A stretch of 64,000 nt of DNA from assembly GCF_015594725.1 (NCBI RefSeq), contig NZ_JADNRC010000013.1, forward strand, positions 62,001 to 126,000, given 5' to 3'. The DNA comes from Flavobacterium sp. ALJ2 (GTDB lineage: Bacteria > Bacteroidota > Bacteroidia > Flavobacteriales > Flavobacteriaceae). Each line of letters begins with the position of its first letter. The first letter of the stretch is position 1. The position numbers and the translations under genes were made by a program. Shown here piece by piece: positions 44,403-52,467 of the stretch. The notes under the pieces are model-generated. The model was not told the origin of the DNA and ran no database searches. It was given only the letters and a program-made list of their open reading frames with translations.

Positions 44403-47400
44403 TTATTTAATCCAATCTTGAGGGTCTATTAAGTAAATTTTATTTTTCCCATGTCCATCGGTAGGATCTATTTGATTGTAAACATTTTCATTAGCTTTAC
44501 TTACCAATGTCATTATTTCATAATGTAAATGTGCGCTAATGTCACCTCCTTTTTCTTTTCCTTTATATGAAGCTCCTAATTCTCCTATTTTTTGACCTTT
44601 TTTAATTTTTTCGTCTTTTTTAACAACTATTTTACTTAAATGCAAATATTTAGTTTGAAATAAACTATTCTCCGAACGAACTAGTATATACCTTCCTGTA
44701 GTTCCACTTGCATCGTCTTTTAATTCATGAACGAAACCGTCATGTGTAGAAAAGATTGGTGCACCAATATCTGTATCTCCTCCTCCAGAATAATTAAAAT
44801 CTAACCCTTTATGAAATTTTGATCCTACTTTTACATCTCTTTTACCATATCCTGAAGTTATTTCGTTTAAAGTCCAATTTTTATACTTGATTTCAAGTGG
44901 TAAAGCTTTTACCATTTTATCAAATTTTTCTCCTTCTTTTTCAATTCTTTCCAACTCTTGTCTTACTTCCCACATGTACGTAGTTCCCCCATCGAATCCT
45001 CTTTTAGTTTTCCCTTTTATATTTATTTTATTATCATATTCTCCTTTTTCTTTATGGTACGAGGGATTATTATAATATGCCATTCTACTACTTGTCCATA
45101 AAACATTACCATCTTTATTTCCTTCACCAACACTTGAAGGGTTTAATACTGCTAAATATAAATCTGACAACGATTTATACCCGTTTTTAGCATATCTTGC
45201 CAATCTCTTGCCAACATAATTCAATTGAGTTTCTGCTGTCATATTTTTTAATTCCATATGCGTTGTTCCTACTTCTTTTGCGGAAACCTCACTAAACTGG
45301 ATGAGTCCAACATATCCAATACCATTGTCAATATGTGGGTCAAAAGTGAGAGAAGTTTCTTTTGCAATAATTATCATTATCCAATTAGGATCTACCTTAA
45401 GCTTTTTAGCTATTTCAACAACTTTAACTCTAAATTCCTTGCTTACTTTAGCTCCCCAAATCAATTGTGGGTCATTTTCATCAAATTTTTCTTTTAGATT
45501 TTCACTAGATTTTATAACACTACCCACAACCGCATTCAATCCATTCTCTAAAGAAAGCTTAGATTCAAATCCATCCATTCCAAGATAAAACATATCCATT
45601 AAATCTATAAACGGATTTATGACTTGCCAATTCTTGTTTAAAACAAAACTTATAGTAGCCACTCCTTCATTATTGACAATAGTTTTTACTCTAAGTTGTG
45701 AATATTCTGCATTCCTTTTATACACTTTTAATACAATTTCTTTACCTACCATATTTAGAGTTTTAACCACGCCAGTTACTTTTGCCCCATAAGGAACTTG
45801 GGTAAATGGAGTTACACGATTGTCATCATAAACAAAATAGGTATCTACTATTTTCTTTTCTACATTTATTAAAATACTGTCATTTAACTTATTCCTTGCT
45901 TTTTTAAACGCGTAAGTCTTTCCGTTAATTTCTCCTTCTACAATAAACTGTAATGTGCTGTTCTTTTTATTTGTTAAACCTAATTGTTTTTTGAAAGCAT
46001 CATCGAACTTTATACTCCTATTCACAATTCCTGCATCATTAGTTTTAGTTATATATTGGGTAGTATTCCGTTTTCCATCGACAAGAAAGTAAATTATTAC
46101 TTTTTGGTTAATGTAACCTGGAATACTTGCCTTAATGTGATTTTCTTCGCCTGAGAAACCGGAAACTTTTTTTAAATCTCCACTAACATAAGTCCATTGT
46201 GCTTCTTTGACTTGCGGATGTCTTACTTCTATTTCAAAAATACAATTTGCTTTGGCTCCTTTTTTACTGTCACTGTAAGCTTCTACTTTATAACGCCCTT
46301 CCTTTTGAGGGATAGCCATAGTAAAAGAACTCCATTTATGTAGATATGATTTTTGAGGGTCCTTATTTTCAGTAAGAAGTACAGCGCCTGGTGGGTATAA
46401 TTTATTATTAGAGTCATAAATCAGCCATTTTACATTTTCTTTTTCTTCATCTGTAGCAGGGTTTATTTTAAAGGTTTTGGCTTCTAAAGTCAAAGTATCG
46501 TCTGGATTACCTAATAAAAATATAGCTTTTTTAGATACTTCTTTTGCTTGACCAATACTAACAACTTCATTTTTAATTTTCACGGCGCCTTTGTCTACAT
46601 CACTTCCCTGAATATTATCATTTTTAATTACTACTTCATCTAATTGAGTTTCTGACCAAATAAAATACATGTCTTTTACTCCAAGGTCAGGATACATTTT
46701 TTGAGGACTTAAATCTGGATAACTTCCTTTTTGGGTTTGAATTGTTATCTTAGCTGGTAAATGGGGAAAAATTGACTTTAGTAATAAAAATAACTCATCA
46801 TGTTCTGAAAAGAGTTGTGGGATATTTATAGCTGGATTTCTAATTTCTTTAATCAATTTGTTATAATATCTAACTAACCTATCTTCTTTTTCTTCTTTGG
46901 ATAATTGAGATAATTTGAAGATCATTGACTCACTTACTTCTCCCCAATTTACATTATTAATTGTAGCCTCATCAATTGTTGCCTCATCAATTGTTGCCAA
47001 ACGCCACTTTTGTAATCCAAAATACATTTTTGTAAAACGTTCCTGATCCTTTTTACCATCAAAATCCTGAGCTGTAGCTCCTTCATCAAAGGCGTTGGAA
47101 ATACCTCTCCAATATTCAATCTCAACACTATTATTTGCGGTAATAGCTAGATCTAATCTCTTTTTAATTCCTACTTTGACAACTTCTATAGTTGGTTCAC
47201 TGCTATTTTTCTGAAGCATTTGAGGCACCGTAAGCGTTTGTTGTGTTGCCACACTCGCGTACGTCTGAGTTGTTAGACCACTGCTAAAGTTTAGCATATT
47301 ATTATCTGCTCCTATTATCGGAGGAGTAGTGTTGTCTGATACGGTAGAACTAACTATTGTTCTGCCATTGGTATCAGCAACGCCTCCTCCGATTAGAGCA

Positions 47401-47753
47401 TTTGAAGTTCCTTTTTTCTCTGATGAAATAATACTTATAAACGTATTATGATTTCCTATAGTTCCTTTAAAAACCGAAGAATTATTGCTCTCCGATAATG
47501 CAGTTTTTTTGATTGTTTCAATACTTGCATCAGATGTGCCTCCTTCGGTTATGGTACTAGAGTTGTTAACAACAGCAGTAGTATTTAGAGATTTAGACTC
47601 CTGCCATAGTTGTACTATATCTTTTTGCTGGCTCATTTCTTTTGAAACATTGGCTAATTCTTTTATGATTGCTTTTGTTAGATCTTCTGAGCTTTTTATA
47701 GCAGCACTATTTTTTATTGAAAGATTGAAATTATGGATTGCATTTTTATTCAT
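44403..47753 (-). CDS. Bifunctional peptidoglycan-hydrolase effector: head, Ig repeats, lysozyme, M23 peptidase
   Basis: About 1116 residues from the ATG at 47753 (MNKNAIHNFN); the frame is open to 47819, but the promoter -7 box at 47777-47784 sits inside that extension. There is no signal peptide. The first ~390 residues are a Ser/Thr-rich, non-repetitive head. Ig-like linker domains follow (ALLLGNPDDTLTLEAK-type, then HPQVKEAQW units). A lysozyme/transglycosylase-like domain has candidate Glu799 in IIIAKETS and GYVGLIQFS. An M23 endopeptidase has HKGLDF (His981, Asp985) and HLHYE (His1075, His1077). It would cut both glycan and peptide bonds. Absence of an export signal, shared promoter type with the tail genes and following lipoproteins suggest delivery by the contractile tail into a rival's periplasm. 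A structural tail lysin is the alternative. Confidence 0.72.
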   Translation of the reverse strand: MNKNAIHNFNLSIKNSAAIKSSEDLTKAIIKELANVSKEMSQQKDIVQLWQESKSLNTTAVVNNSSTITEGGTSDASIETIKKTALSESNNSSVFKGTIGNHNTFISIISSEKKGTSNALIGGGVADTNGRTIVSSTVSDNTTPPIIGADNNMLNFSSGLTTQTYASVATQQTLTVPQMLQKNSSEPTIEVVKVGIKKRLDLAITANNSVEIEYWRGISNAFDEGATAQDFDGKKDQERFTKMYFGLQKWRLATIDEATIDEATINNVNWGEVSESMIFKLSQLSKEEKEDRLVRYYNKLIKEIRNPAINIPQLFSEHDELFLLLKSIFPHLPAKITIQTQKGSYPDLSPQKMYPDLGVKDMYFIWSETQLDEVVIKNDNIQGSDVDKGAVKIKNEVVSIGQAKEVSKKAIFLLGNPDDTLTLEAKTFKINPATDEEKENVKWLIYDSNNKLYPPGAVLLTENKDPQKSYLHKWSSFTMAIPQKEGRYKVEAYSDSKKGAKANCIFEIEVRHPQVKEAQWTYVSGDLKKVSGFSGEENHIKASIPGYINQKVIIYFLVDGKRNTTQYITKTNDAGIVNRSIKFDDAFKKQLGLTNKKNSTLQFIVEGEINGKTYAFKKARNKLNDSILINVEKKIVDTYFVYDDNRVTPFTQVPYGAKVTGVVKTLNMVGKEIVLKVYKRNAEYSQLRVKTIVNNEGVATISFVLNKNWQVINPFIDLMDMFYLGMDGFESKLSLENGLNAVVGSVIKSSENLKEKFDENDPQLIWGAKVSKEFRVKVVEIAKKLKVDPNWIMIIIAKETSLTFDPHIDNGIGYVGLIQFSEVSAKEVGTTHMELKNMTAETQLNYVGKRLARYAKNGYKSLSDLYLAVLNPSSVGEGNKDGNVLWTSSRMAYYNNPSYHKEKGEYDNKINIKGKTKRGFDGGTTYMWEVRQELERIEKEGEKFDKMVKALPLEIKYKNWTLNEITSGYGKRDVKVGSKFHKGLDFNYSGGGDTDIGAPIFSTHDGFVHELKDDASGTTGRYILVRSENSLFQTKYLHLSKIVVKKDEKIKKGQKIGELGASYKGKEKGGDISAHLHYEIMTLVSKANENVYNQIDPTDGHGKNKIYLIDPQDWIK
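45508..46230. repeat. 723-bp direct repeat, copy in the full effector
   Basis: Partner of 42270-42992. Identity falls off sharply at both ends: on the left the sequences diverge into M23-linked versus M15-linked catalytic ends, and on the right this copy continues into the delivery head while the other runs into a terminator. Confidence 0.88.
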
Positions 47754-47776
47754 AGCTACGGTATTTTTTCTTGGTA

Positions 47777-47838
47777 CAAAAGTAGTAGCAAAAAGAATCA
47801 TTTTAAAATTACAAAACACTTGTATTCAGTAGTTTCAG
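47777..47838 (-). promoter_or_regulatory. Tail-regulon promoter 3 (lysozyme/M23 effector)
   Basis: Read on the minus strand: CTGAAACTACTG begins at 47838 and the -7 box TACTTTTG begins at 47784, 54 bp downstream. The effector ATG is 24 nt after the box. Same architecture as the four other promoters in this locus. Confidence 0.75.
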
Positions 47839-47869
47839 TATAAATATAACTTGCTGAAACTACTGAATA
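47823..47869. promoter_or_regulatory. 16-bp inverted repeat shared by two divergent promoters
   Basis: TATTCAGTAGTTTCAG (47823-47838) and CTGAAACTACTGAATA (47854-47869) are perfect inverted copies with a 15-bp spacer; outer arms AAAACACTT and AAGTGTTTT extend the symmetry. Each arm is the upstream element of one divergent promoter, so this is a double binding site rather than a terminator. Confidence 0.85.
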
Positions 47870-47916
47870 CTGAAGTGTTTTTTATAGGTATTTTGTATTC
47901 TTCTGTACTACTTTTA
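47854..47916 (+). promoter_or_regulatory. Tail-regulon promoter 1 (small membrane genes)
   Basis: CTGAAACTAC at 47854 and -7-like TACTTTTA at 47909, 55 bp apart. It also shares TTTTG-N13-TACTTTTAC with promoter 2. It would drive the short membrane proteins beginning at 48138, leaving a leader of about 210 nt. Confidence 0.7.
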
Positions 47917-48137
47917 CACCCTCAAAAATCGAATAGTACTTGTCAATTTAAAATATCGATTCGTCAACTTTCAGTTTTTTTTAAATCCCCTAGAAAGTCT
48001 GAGTCTCAAAAAATTTAATAATCAATCCCAATATAAGTATGACAACAAATAGCAACATTATTTTATGCTGATTTAGAACTGGTAAAGAACCAATACAAGT
48101 GCAATTTTAGGCTTCTTAACAAGGTTTTTGCATAAAG

Positions 48138-48239
48138 ATGAAACAGTACCAAACATTAGGAAATACCTTTTACTTGATTCTAGCAACGATTCCTTTTCTT
48201 TTGGGACGCATACTATCGGTTATTATTAACTCCTTATAA
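48138..48239 (+). CDS. 33-residue single-span membrane peptide
   Basis: A short frame, MKQYQTLGNTFYLILATIPF then LLGRILSVIINSL, with one strong hydrophobic segment (about residues 11-31). It lies 23 bp before another small membrane protein in the same orientation, under promoter 1. Size and context suggest a holin-like or lysis-associated peptide, but that is inference; no family is recognised. Confidence 0.5.
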   Translation: MKQYQTLGNTFYLILATIPFLLGRILSVIINSL

Positions 48240-48262
48240 AAAAACAATCTAAAATAAATTAT

Positions 48263-48454
48263 ATGAACAAACAAAAAATTGCAATAATTGCTAGCCTAGT
48301 AATTGCTTTAACAGCTTTAATTGACACCAAATTTGATCTTTTACAGGATGCAGGATTGTCATTGATAACAATAAACAGAATCAAATTAATCGGACTGTTT
48401 TTATCCGCAGCTTTGACAAGTATTACTCCCTTCTTTACGAAAGAAGAAGATTAA
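48263..48454 (+). CDS. Small holin-like membrane protein
   Basis: A 63-residue protein with two hydrophobic segments: residues 5-20 (KIAIIASLVIALTALI) and 39-55 (IKLIGLFLSAALTSITPFF), separated by a short loop and ending in the charged tail TKEED. Two spans and a charged C-terminus are typical of small phage holins, and it stands at the start of the tail locus near a peptidoglycan hydrolase gene. A holin role for releasing tail particles is plausible but unproven. A terminator follows at 48521. Confidence 0.6.
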   Translation: MNKQKIAIIASLVIALTALIDTKFDLLQDAGLSLITINRIKLIGLFLSAALTSITPFFTKEED

Positions 48455-48520
48455 ATAGTAGGAATACAAAAGCATCCCAAAAGTTAAAAACAAACTCTAA
48501 CAGCTAATGTAAACTGACAC

Positions 48521-48569
48521 ACCCAAAATCATCGGATTACATAAAAATCTGATGGTCTTGGGTATTTTT
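48521..48569 (+). terminator. Terminator of the small membrane-gene unit
   Basis: Outer arms ACCCAA (48521-48526) and TTGGGT (48558-48563), with inner complementary segments (CATC/GATG, GATT/AATC), then ATTTTT. It separates the membrane-gene unit from promoter 2. Confidence 0.7.
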
Positions 48570-48642
48570 GTCGATGAATATGCTAAATGCAAACACAGTT
48601 TAAAAACTAAAGACCAACACTTTTATCAGTATTTTGTTTCTA

Positions 48643-48704
48643 CTGAAACTACCGAAAACAAGAGTTGTATTTTTCTTCTTTTGCACCCTTCCGAACTACT
48701 TTTA
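48643..48704 (+). promoter_or_regulatory. Tail-regulon promoter 2 (chaperone-to-effector operon)
   Basis: CTGAAACTAC at 48643 and TACTTTTA at 48697, 54 bp apart, lie about 140 nt before the first small gene at 48843. A 63-codon frame across this stretch (48552-48743) is not called because it overlaps the terminator and promoter. Confidence 0.7.
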
Positions 48705-48842
48705 CGCACTCTAATTTTCACAATTAGTTTCGCTAATATGTAAAAAGCAGTCTCATACTTTAAGAATATTTTAGAAAGTCAATACCTCAACTTTAACAAT
48801 CCCTTTCAATAATCATATTAACAATTAAATAGTTAACCCATC

Positions 48843-49037
48843 ATGGATTATACACCAAGAGACTTAGGAGAAACACCTAAAACACCCGATATGAGTAATT
48901 TCAAAAATCCTCTAGGACGAACATCTGAAGGAAACATTTTTATAGAACGTTTTTCTATTACACCTATGACTGTATCTAAAAAAAATGAAAGTCTATCCGA
49001 AGTAATTAAAAAAGAAAGCAGAGACAGTAGTATTTAA
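48843..49037 (+). CDS. Small hypothetical tail-locus protein
   Basis: A 64-residue hydrophilic protein (MDYTPRDLGETPKTPDMSNF...) with many Pro, Ser and Lys and no recognised motif. It follows promoter 2 and precedes the chaperone-like gene by 70 bp in the same orientation. Probably translated as the first gene of the operon, but its function cannot be read from the sequence. Confidence 0.5.
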   Translation: MDYTPRDLGETPKTPDMSNFKNPLGRTSEGNIFIERFSITPMTVSKKNESLSEVIKKESRDSSI

Positions 49038-49107
49038 ATGCTCGGATACATTTTTAAGCTTAATTCTATATCACAACAAAAAGACAAATCTACTAAAACC
49101 ACAAAAA

Positions 49108-49578
49108 ATGCCAGACGAAATAGTAATACAAAAACTAAAAGAAAAACACGGTACAGTATTAAAACTTACTTCTGAAGACCAATTAACAATAGCTTATTGC
49201 AAAAAACCGTCATTCAATACATTTCTTAATTACCAAAATAAATACAAAGATAATCCGCATGAAGCAATCCTATTTTTATTTGAAGAATGTGTCTTGAATA
49301 AAGAAAATTATGATGACGAATTTATGCTTTCTTCAGGAAATTCTATTGTAGCTATGATCAAAAAGGATAGCGAATTCTCAATCGATGCAACACCACAAAA
49401 GGATGAATTCAAAAAATCGGCCGCCCTTATTCGATCTGCTTTTCAGATAGATCCCTATCAATTATCAATGGATGAGTTTTATAAATTACTCGAAGAAGCC
49501 CTTTGGTTACAAAAACATAACGATAAAAGAATGGAAAACACACTCATGGCAGCCTTTGCACAAACATTTTCAAATTAA
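49108..49578 (+). CDS. Tail assembly chaperone-like protein
   Basis: A 156-residue cytoplasmic protein. The N-terminal half (IQKLKEKHGTVLKLTSEDQLTIAYCKKPSFNTFLNY) resembles the DUF6848/tail-chaperone pattern of a short LKxKyG strand followed by KkPs and a helical region. The C-terminal helix EEALWLQKHNDKRMENTLMAA resembles the T-extension of split tail chaperones. In contractile phages such proteins coat the tape measure during assembly. Here no tape-measure gene follows; a DUF6046 gene starts 18 bp later. The assignment rests on pattern memory and position. Confidence 0.55.
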   Translation: MPDEIVIQKLKEKHGTVLKLTSEDQLTIAYCKKPSFNTFLNYQNKYKDNPHEAILFLFEECVLNKENYDDEFMLSSGNSIVAMIKKDSEFSIDATPQKDEFKKSAALIRSAFQIDPYQLSMDEFYKLLEEALWLQKHNDKRMENTLMAAFAQTFSN

Positions 49579-49596
49579 AAATAAAAATAAATCATT

Positions 49597-50154
49597 ATGA
49601 AATTCAATTTTAATGTAAACGAAATTTTAGATACCAAAGAAACCGAATATACTGGCATTAACTATAACGAATCAGAATCGAAAGATTTTATTATTGATAA
49701 AACCGGAGGTGAATTTAATCTAAGAGTCTTTGCCCCTTTAGTTTTTGAACCTCTTGTAAAAAAAGATCTTACCCTACCTAGTTTACGAATAGATGCTGTA
49801 ACGGTTAATTTAAATCGTTCAAAAACTATAAAGAAAGAAGGAATCGAAGGTCGCGATTCAACCATTAAGGAACATATTACAAATGGTGATTTTAATATTT
49901 CAATCGAAGGACTAATTGCTAATGAAACTGGAGATGAATATCCAAAAGAAAAACTTTTCTTGTTAAAACAATTCCTGAATGCCCCTTATGCTTTAAGAGT
50001 AACGCATGCTATTTTGAATCGATTTGGTATCTATGAATTAGTAATAGACTCCTATGCTATCCCTTCTATTTCCGGAACAAAAAACATTCAAAAATTTACT
50101 GCAAGTGCCACATCAGATGAAACTGTAGAACTAATAATTAGAGACAATGCTTAA
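49597..50154 (+). CDS. DUF6046 family tail/baseplate protein
   Basis: A 185-residue protein fitting DUF6046 as I know it from Bacteroidota phages and tail clusters. Features are LRIDAVTVNLNRSKTIKKE, then a D-F-x-I-x-I-x-G-L-I strand (GDFNISIEGLIAN), a YPKEKLFLLKQF helix, and a closing strand ATSDETVELIIRDN. The family sits next to the hub protein in tail operons, and is probably a baseplate or tail-tube initiator component. Its last codons overlap the hub gene start by 8 nt, indicating coupled translation. Confidence 0.75.
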   Translation: MKFNFNVNEILDTKETEYTGINYNESESKDFIIDKTGGEFNLRVFAPLVFEPLVKKDLTLPSLRIDAVTVNLNRSKTIKKEGIEGRDSTIKEHITNGDFNISIEGLIANETGDEYPKEKLFLLKQFLNAPYALRVTHAILNRFGIYELVIDSYAIPSISGTKNIQKFTASATSDETVELIIRDNA

Positions 50155-51448
50155 ACTAAATGCTAAAATTAGAGTTTACGAAACAGTAAGACTTATCCCT
50201 ACACCTAAATTTTATGAGTTTACTTATGTAAAAAATGTAGACATCAGCAGTTCATATAAATCCCTTACCGATACAGCTACTATTGTGATGCCGCAAAAAG
50301 TATATACAGATACCAAAGGTTTTGATCAGAGCTTGTTTACAAATGCAAGTGGCGAAGAAAAATCAATTTATGATTTTTTTAAACTAGAAAATTTTATCGA
50401 AATATTTTTAGGATATGATGGCGATTACAAACCTGCTTTTAGAGGTTACATCACAGGAGTACAAACGGATATAAATGCTGTAATAACCTGCGAAGATGCC
50501 ATGTATGCTTTTAAAAAAGTAAAAGCAGTAAAAGATGATGACGTTCAGAATAAAAAAGATATTCTAAATATTGTGGCAAGCAATCCCACAACAAATGTAG
50601 ATAATTTTAATCCAAAAACTTTTTTTGAAAAGAGGATAAAAGAACTAAAATTACCTTTTAAAGTAAATGCACTTGATGAAGAATTAGGAAATATAGTCAT
50701 CAACAGAAATCAAAGTTTAGCTCAGGTTTTTGAGATGTTGAAAGACAAAGGGATTTATACCTATTTTAAAACCGAAAATGCAGCGCCTGTACTTACAATT
50801 ACCAATAACCCACAACAACATACCACCACAGAATTAGCTGGCTTTATAGATCGGAATTTCATCAAAAGCCCTTTAGCTGGAGCATTAGTCAAAAAATTAA
50901 TCAATCAAGGACTTAGTCTCTTAGGTTCCCAATTAAATAAAATAACGCAATCAATTTCTGGAGGCTTTTTAGGAAAAGTACGCTTTAGATTTCGCTATAA
51001 TATTATAGAAGATAAACTAATAGTGGTTAATGAATCTACAAAAAATACCCGTATGCGGGTAGAAAAATACTTTAAAAACTCAAATACTCCAATTTATATT
51101 GAATTAGGTGATCCGAATGGGCAATTAATAAAAACTCATGTATTGCATAATGATACCGATGACTTGCCAAAAGATCCTGTGGCTTTTGAAAATACTACAA
51201 CAAAAGTGGCTTCAGAATTATATCAATATGCCGCACTGAGAGCAATGGAATCAAAACCAAGCGGCTTTGAAGGCTATTTTCTCACTTTTGGCGAACCGTT
51301 TGTACGACCTACAGACAAGGTAATTCTAGAAAATGCAAAGGACAAAGAAAAGAATGGCACTTTTCAGGTCGAAAAAGTAGAACGAAGCTATGGTGAAAAC
51401 GGGTATAGGCAAAAGATTTACATAGGAAGAAGAGTAGAAACAATTTAA
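50147..51448 (+). CDS. Baseplate hub protein (gpD/gp27-like)
   Basis: A 433-residue protein with the opening layout of late-control gene D/hub proteins: an N-terminal beta domain (VDISSSYKSLTDTATIVMP, then LENFIEIFLGYDGDYKPAFRGYITGVQ). A middle segment follows with a short peptide-like motif (NQSLAQVFEMLKDKGIYTYFK), and the C-terminus (FGEPFVRPTDKVILENAKDKEKNGTFQVEKVERSY) looks like the OB-type end that carries the spike. The hub would form the threefold-symmetric base on which the spike sits. It lies between DUF6046 and the spike, the standard order. Confidence 0.78.
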   Translation: MLKLNAKIRVYETVRLIPTPKFYEFTYVKNVDISSSYKSLTDTATIVMPQKVYTDTKGFDQSLFTNASGEEKSIYDFFKLENFIEIFLGYDGDYKPAFRGYITGVQTDINAVITCEDAMYAFKKVKAVKDDDVQNKKDILNIVASNPTTNVDNFNPKTFFEKRIKELKLPFKVNALDEELGNIVINRNQSLAQVFEMLKDKGIYTYFKTENAAPVLTITNNPQQHTTTELAGFIDRNFIKSPLAGALVKKLINQGLSLLGSQLNKITQSISGGFLGKVRFRFRYNIIEDKLIVVNESTKNTRMRVEKYFKNSNTPIYIELGDPNGQLIKTHVLHNDTDDLPKDPVAFENTTTKVASELYQYAALRAMESKPSGFEGYFLTFGEPFVRPTDKVILENAKDKEKNGTFQVEKVERSYGENGYRQKIYIGRRVETI

Positions 51449-51457
51449 AGAAACAAA

Positions 51458-52465
51458 ATGGGAAATATAACAGATTTAATAAAAGATGTTGCCAGTAAAA
51501 ATCAAATTATTGAAACTTTTGCAGCAAAAGTCATCGAAATAAACAAAGAAGAAACATCCTTCCATAATCCGGAAGATGCTTATACTGTAAACATCATGCG
51601 AGCCGATGGCGCCATTATTAAAAACGTACGGCTAAAAGCTTCGATCCTGGATTTAGAACAAGGAATTATAACGATTCCAAAAAAAGACAGTTGGGTTTTA
51701 GCCACCATTATAGACGGAGTAGAAACCAGAGCGTTTATTTCGCAGTTTTCAGAAGTGGATAGGCTTATGGGCAGAATTCAGGCTAAGAATGACACTAAAT
51801 TGTTTTTTGATTATAGTGCCGATGGCAATAAACTGCATATTCGTTATATAAACACAGAAACTGCCACAGAAACTGATGAGACTAAGATTACTGACGTTGC
51901 TAAAATAGAGTTTGACAAAGACAAAAACTTTAAAATCAGCTATTTTGATGACGATGAAAAACCATTGGCAATTACCCATTTTACCCCTGATAGTCTAACA
52001 ACAACCTTTAATTCGATTAAAAACAATGTTGTAACAGAAGGCTCCGTCTTGACAATGACAAAAAATGTTACTAACCTAAAAATAAACGATGATAAGGGTA
52101 AAAAACGAACTAGTTTATTAATAAAACCAAGTAATATATCGGCTCGTTTATATAATGATGATGAAAAGGAAAAGCTGTCATTTGAAATGAGCGGTAACGA
52201 AAAAGCAGAAATAAAACTTACTGACTCAAACGAGACCATTCTTTTAGAGAAAGATAAAATCCAATTAAAAAAAGATGCTAATAATTTAATTGAAATTTTA
52301 GGTCAAAATGGTGTTAACATACTGACCTCTGGTAACATTAATCTAAAGGGCGAAAATATAAATATAGATGCCAAAGCAAATATAAATATTAAAGCAAATA
52401 TGGAAATAAAAGTAGAAGCCACTAAAGACACAATCATAAAAGGAGATAACGTATTAATTAACTAA
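51458..52465 (+). CDS. Tail spike (gpV/gp5-like)
   Basis: A 335-residue protein. The first ~110 residues look like an OB-fold spike base (VNIMRADGAIIKNVRLKASI ... GIITIPKKDSWVLATIIDG). The C-terminal third turns into short repeated strands such as INLKGENINIDAKANINIKANMEIKVEATK, the hallmark of a trimeric beta-helix needle. It should sit on the hub and carry the PAAR-like tip encoded next, whose start lies 2 bp after its stop. Not a lysozyme-bearing spike: no catalytic domain is inserted. Confidence 0.78.
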   Translation: MGNITDLIKDVASKNQIIETFAAKVIEINKEETSFHNPEDAYTVNIMRADGAIIKNVRLKASILDLEQGIITIPKKDSWVLATIIDGVETRAFISQFSEVDRLMGRIQAKNDTKLFFDYSADGNKLHIRYINTETATETDETKITDVAKIEFDKDKNFKISYFDDDEKPLAITHFTPDSLTTTFNSIKNNVVTEGSVLTMTKNVTNLKINDDKGKKRTSLLIKPSNISARLYNDDEKEKLSFEMSGNEKAEIKLTDSNETILLEKDKIQLKKDANNLIEILGQNGVNILTSGNINLKGENINIDAKANINIKANMEIKVEATKDTIIKGDNVLIN

Positions 52466-52467
52466 CT

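Noticed and set aside
47823..47869. Rho-independent terminator
   Set aside because: No T-tract follows either arm, it lies between divergent genes, and each arm matches the upstream box of a promoter.
47891..48705. TTTTG-N13-TACTTTTAC as the core promoter of the tail locus
   Set aside because: It is shared only by promoters 1 and 2; the spacing is short for a -33/-7 pair and the other three promoters lack it, so it was kept as a secondary note.
48552..48743. 63-codon frame before the chaperone-like operon
   Set aside because: It overlaps the terminator at 48521-48569 and promoter 2, and has no family resemblance.
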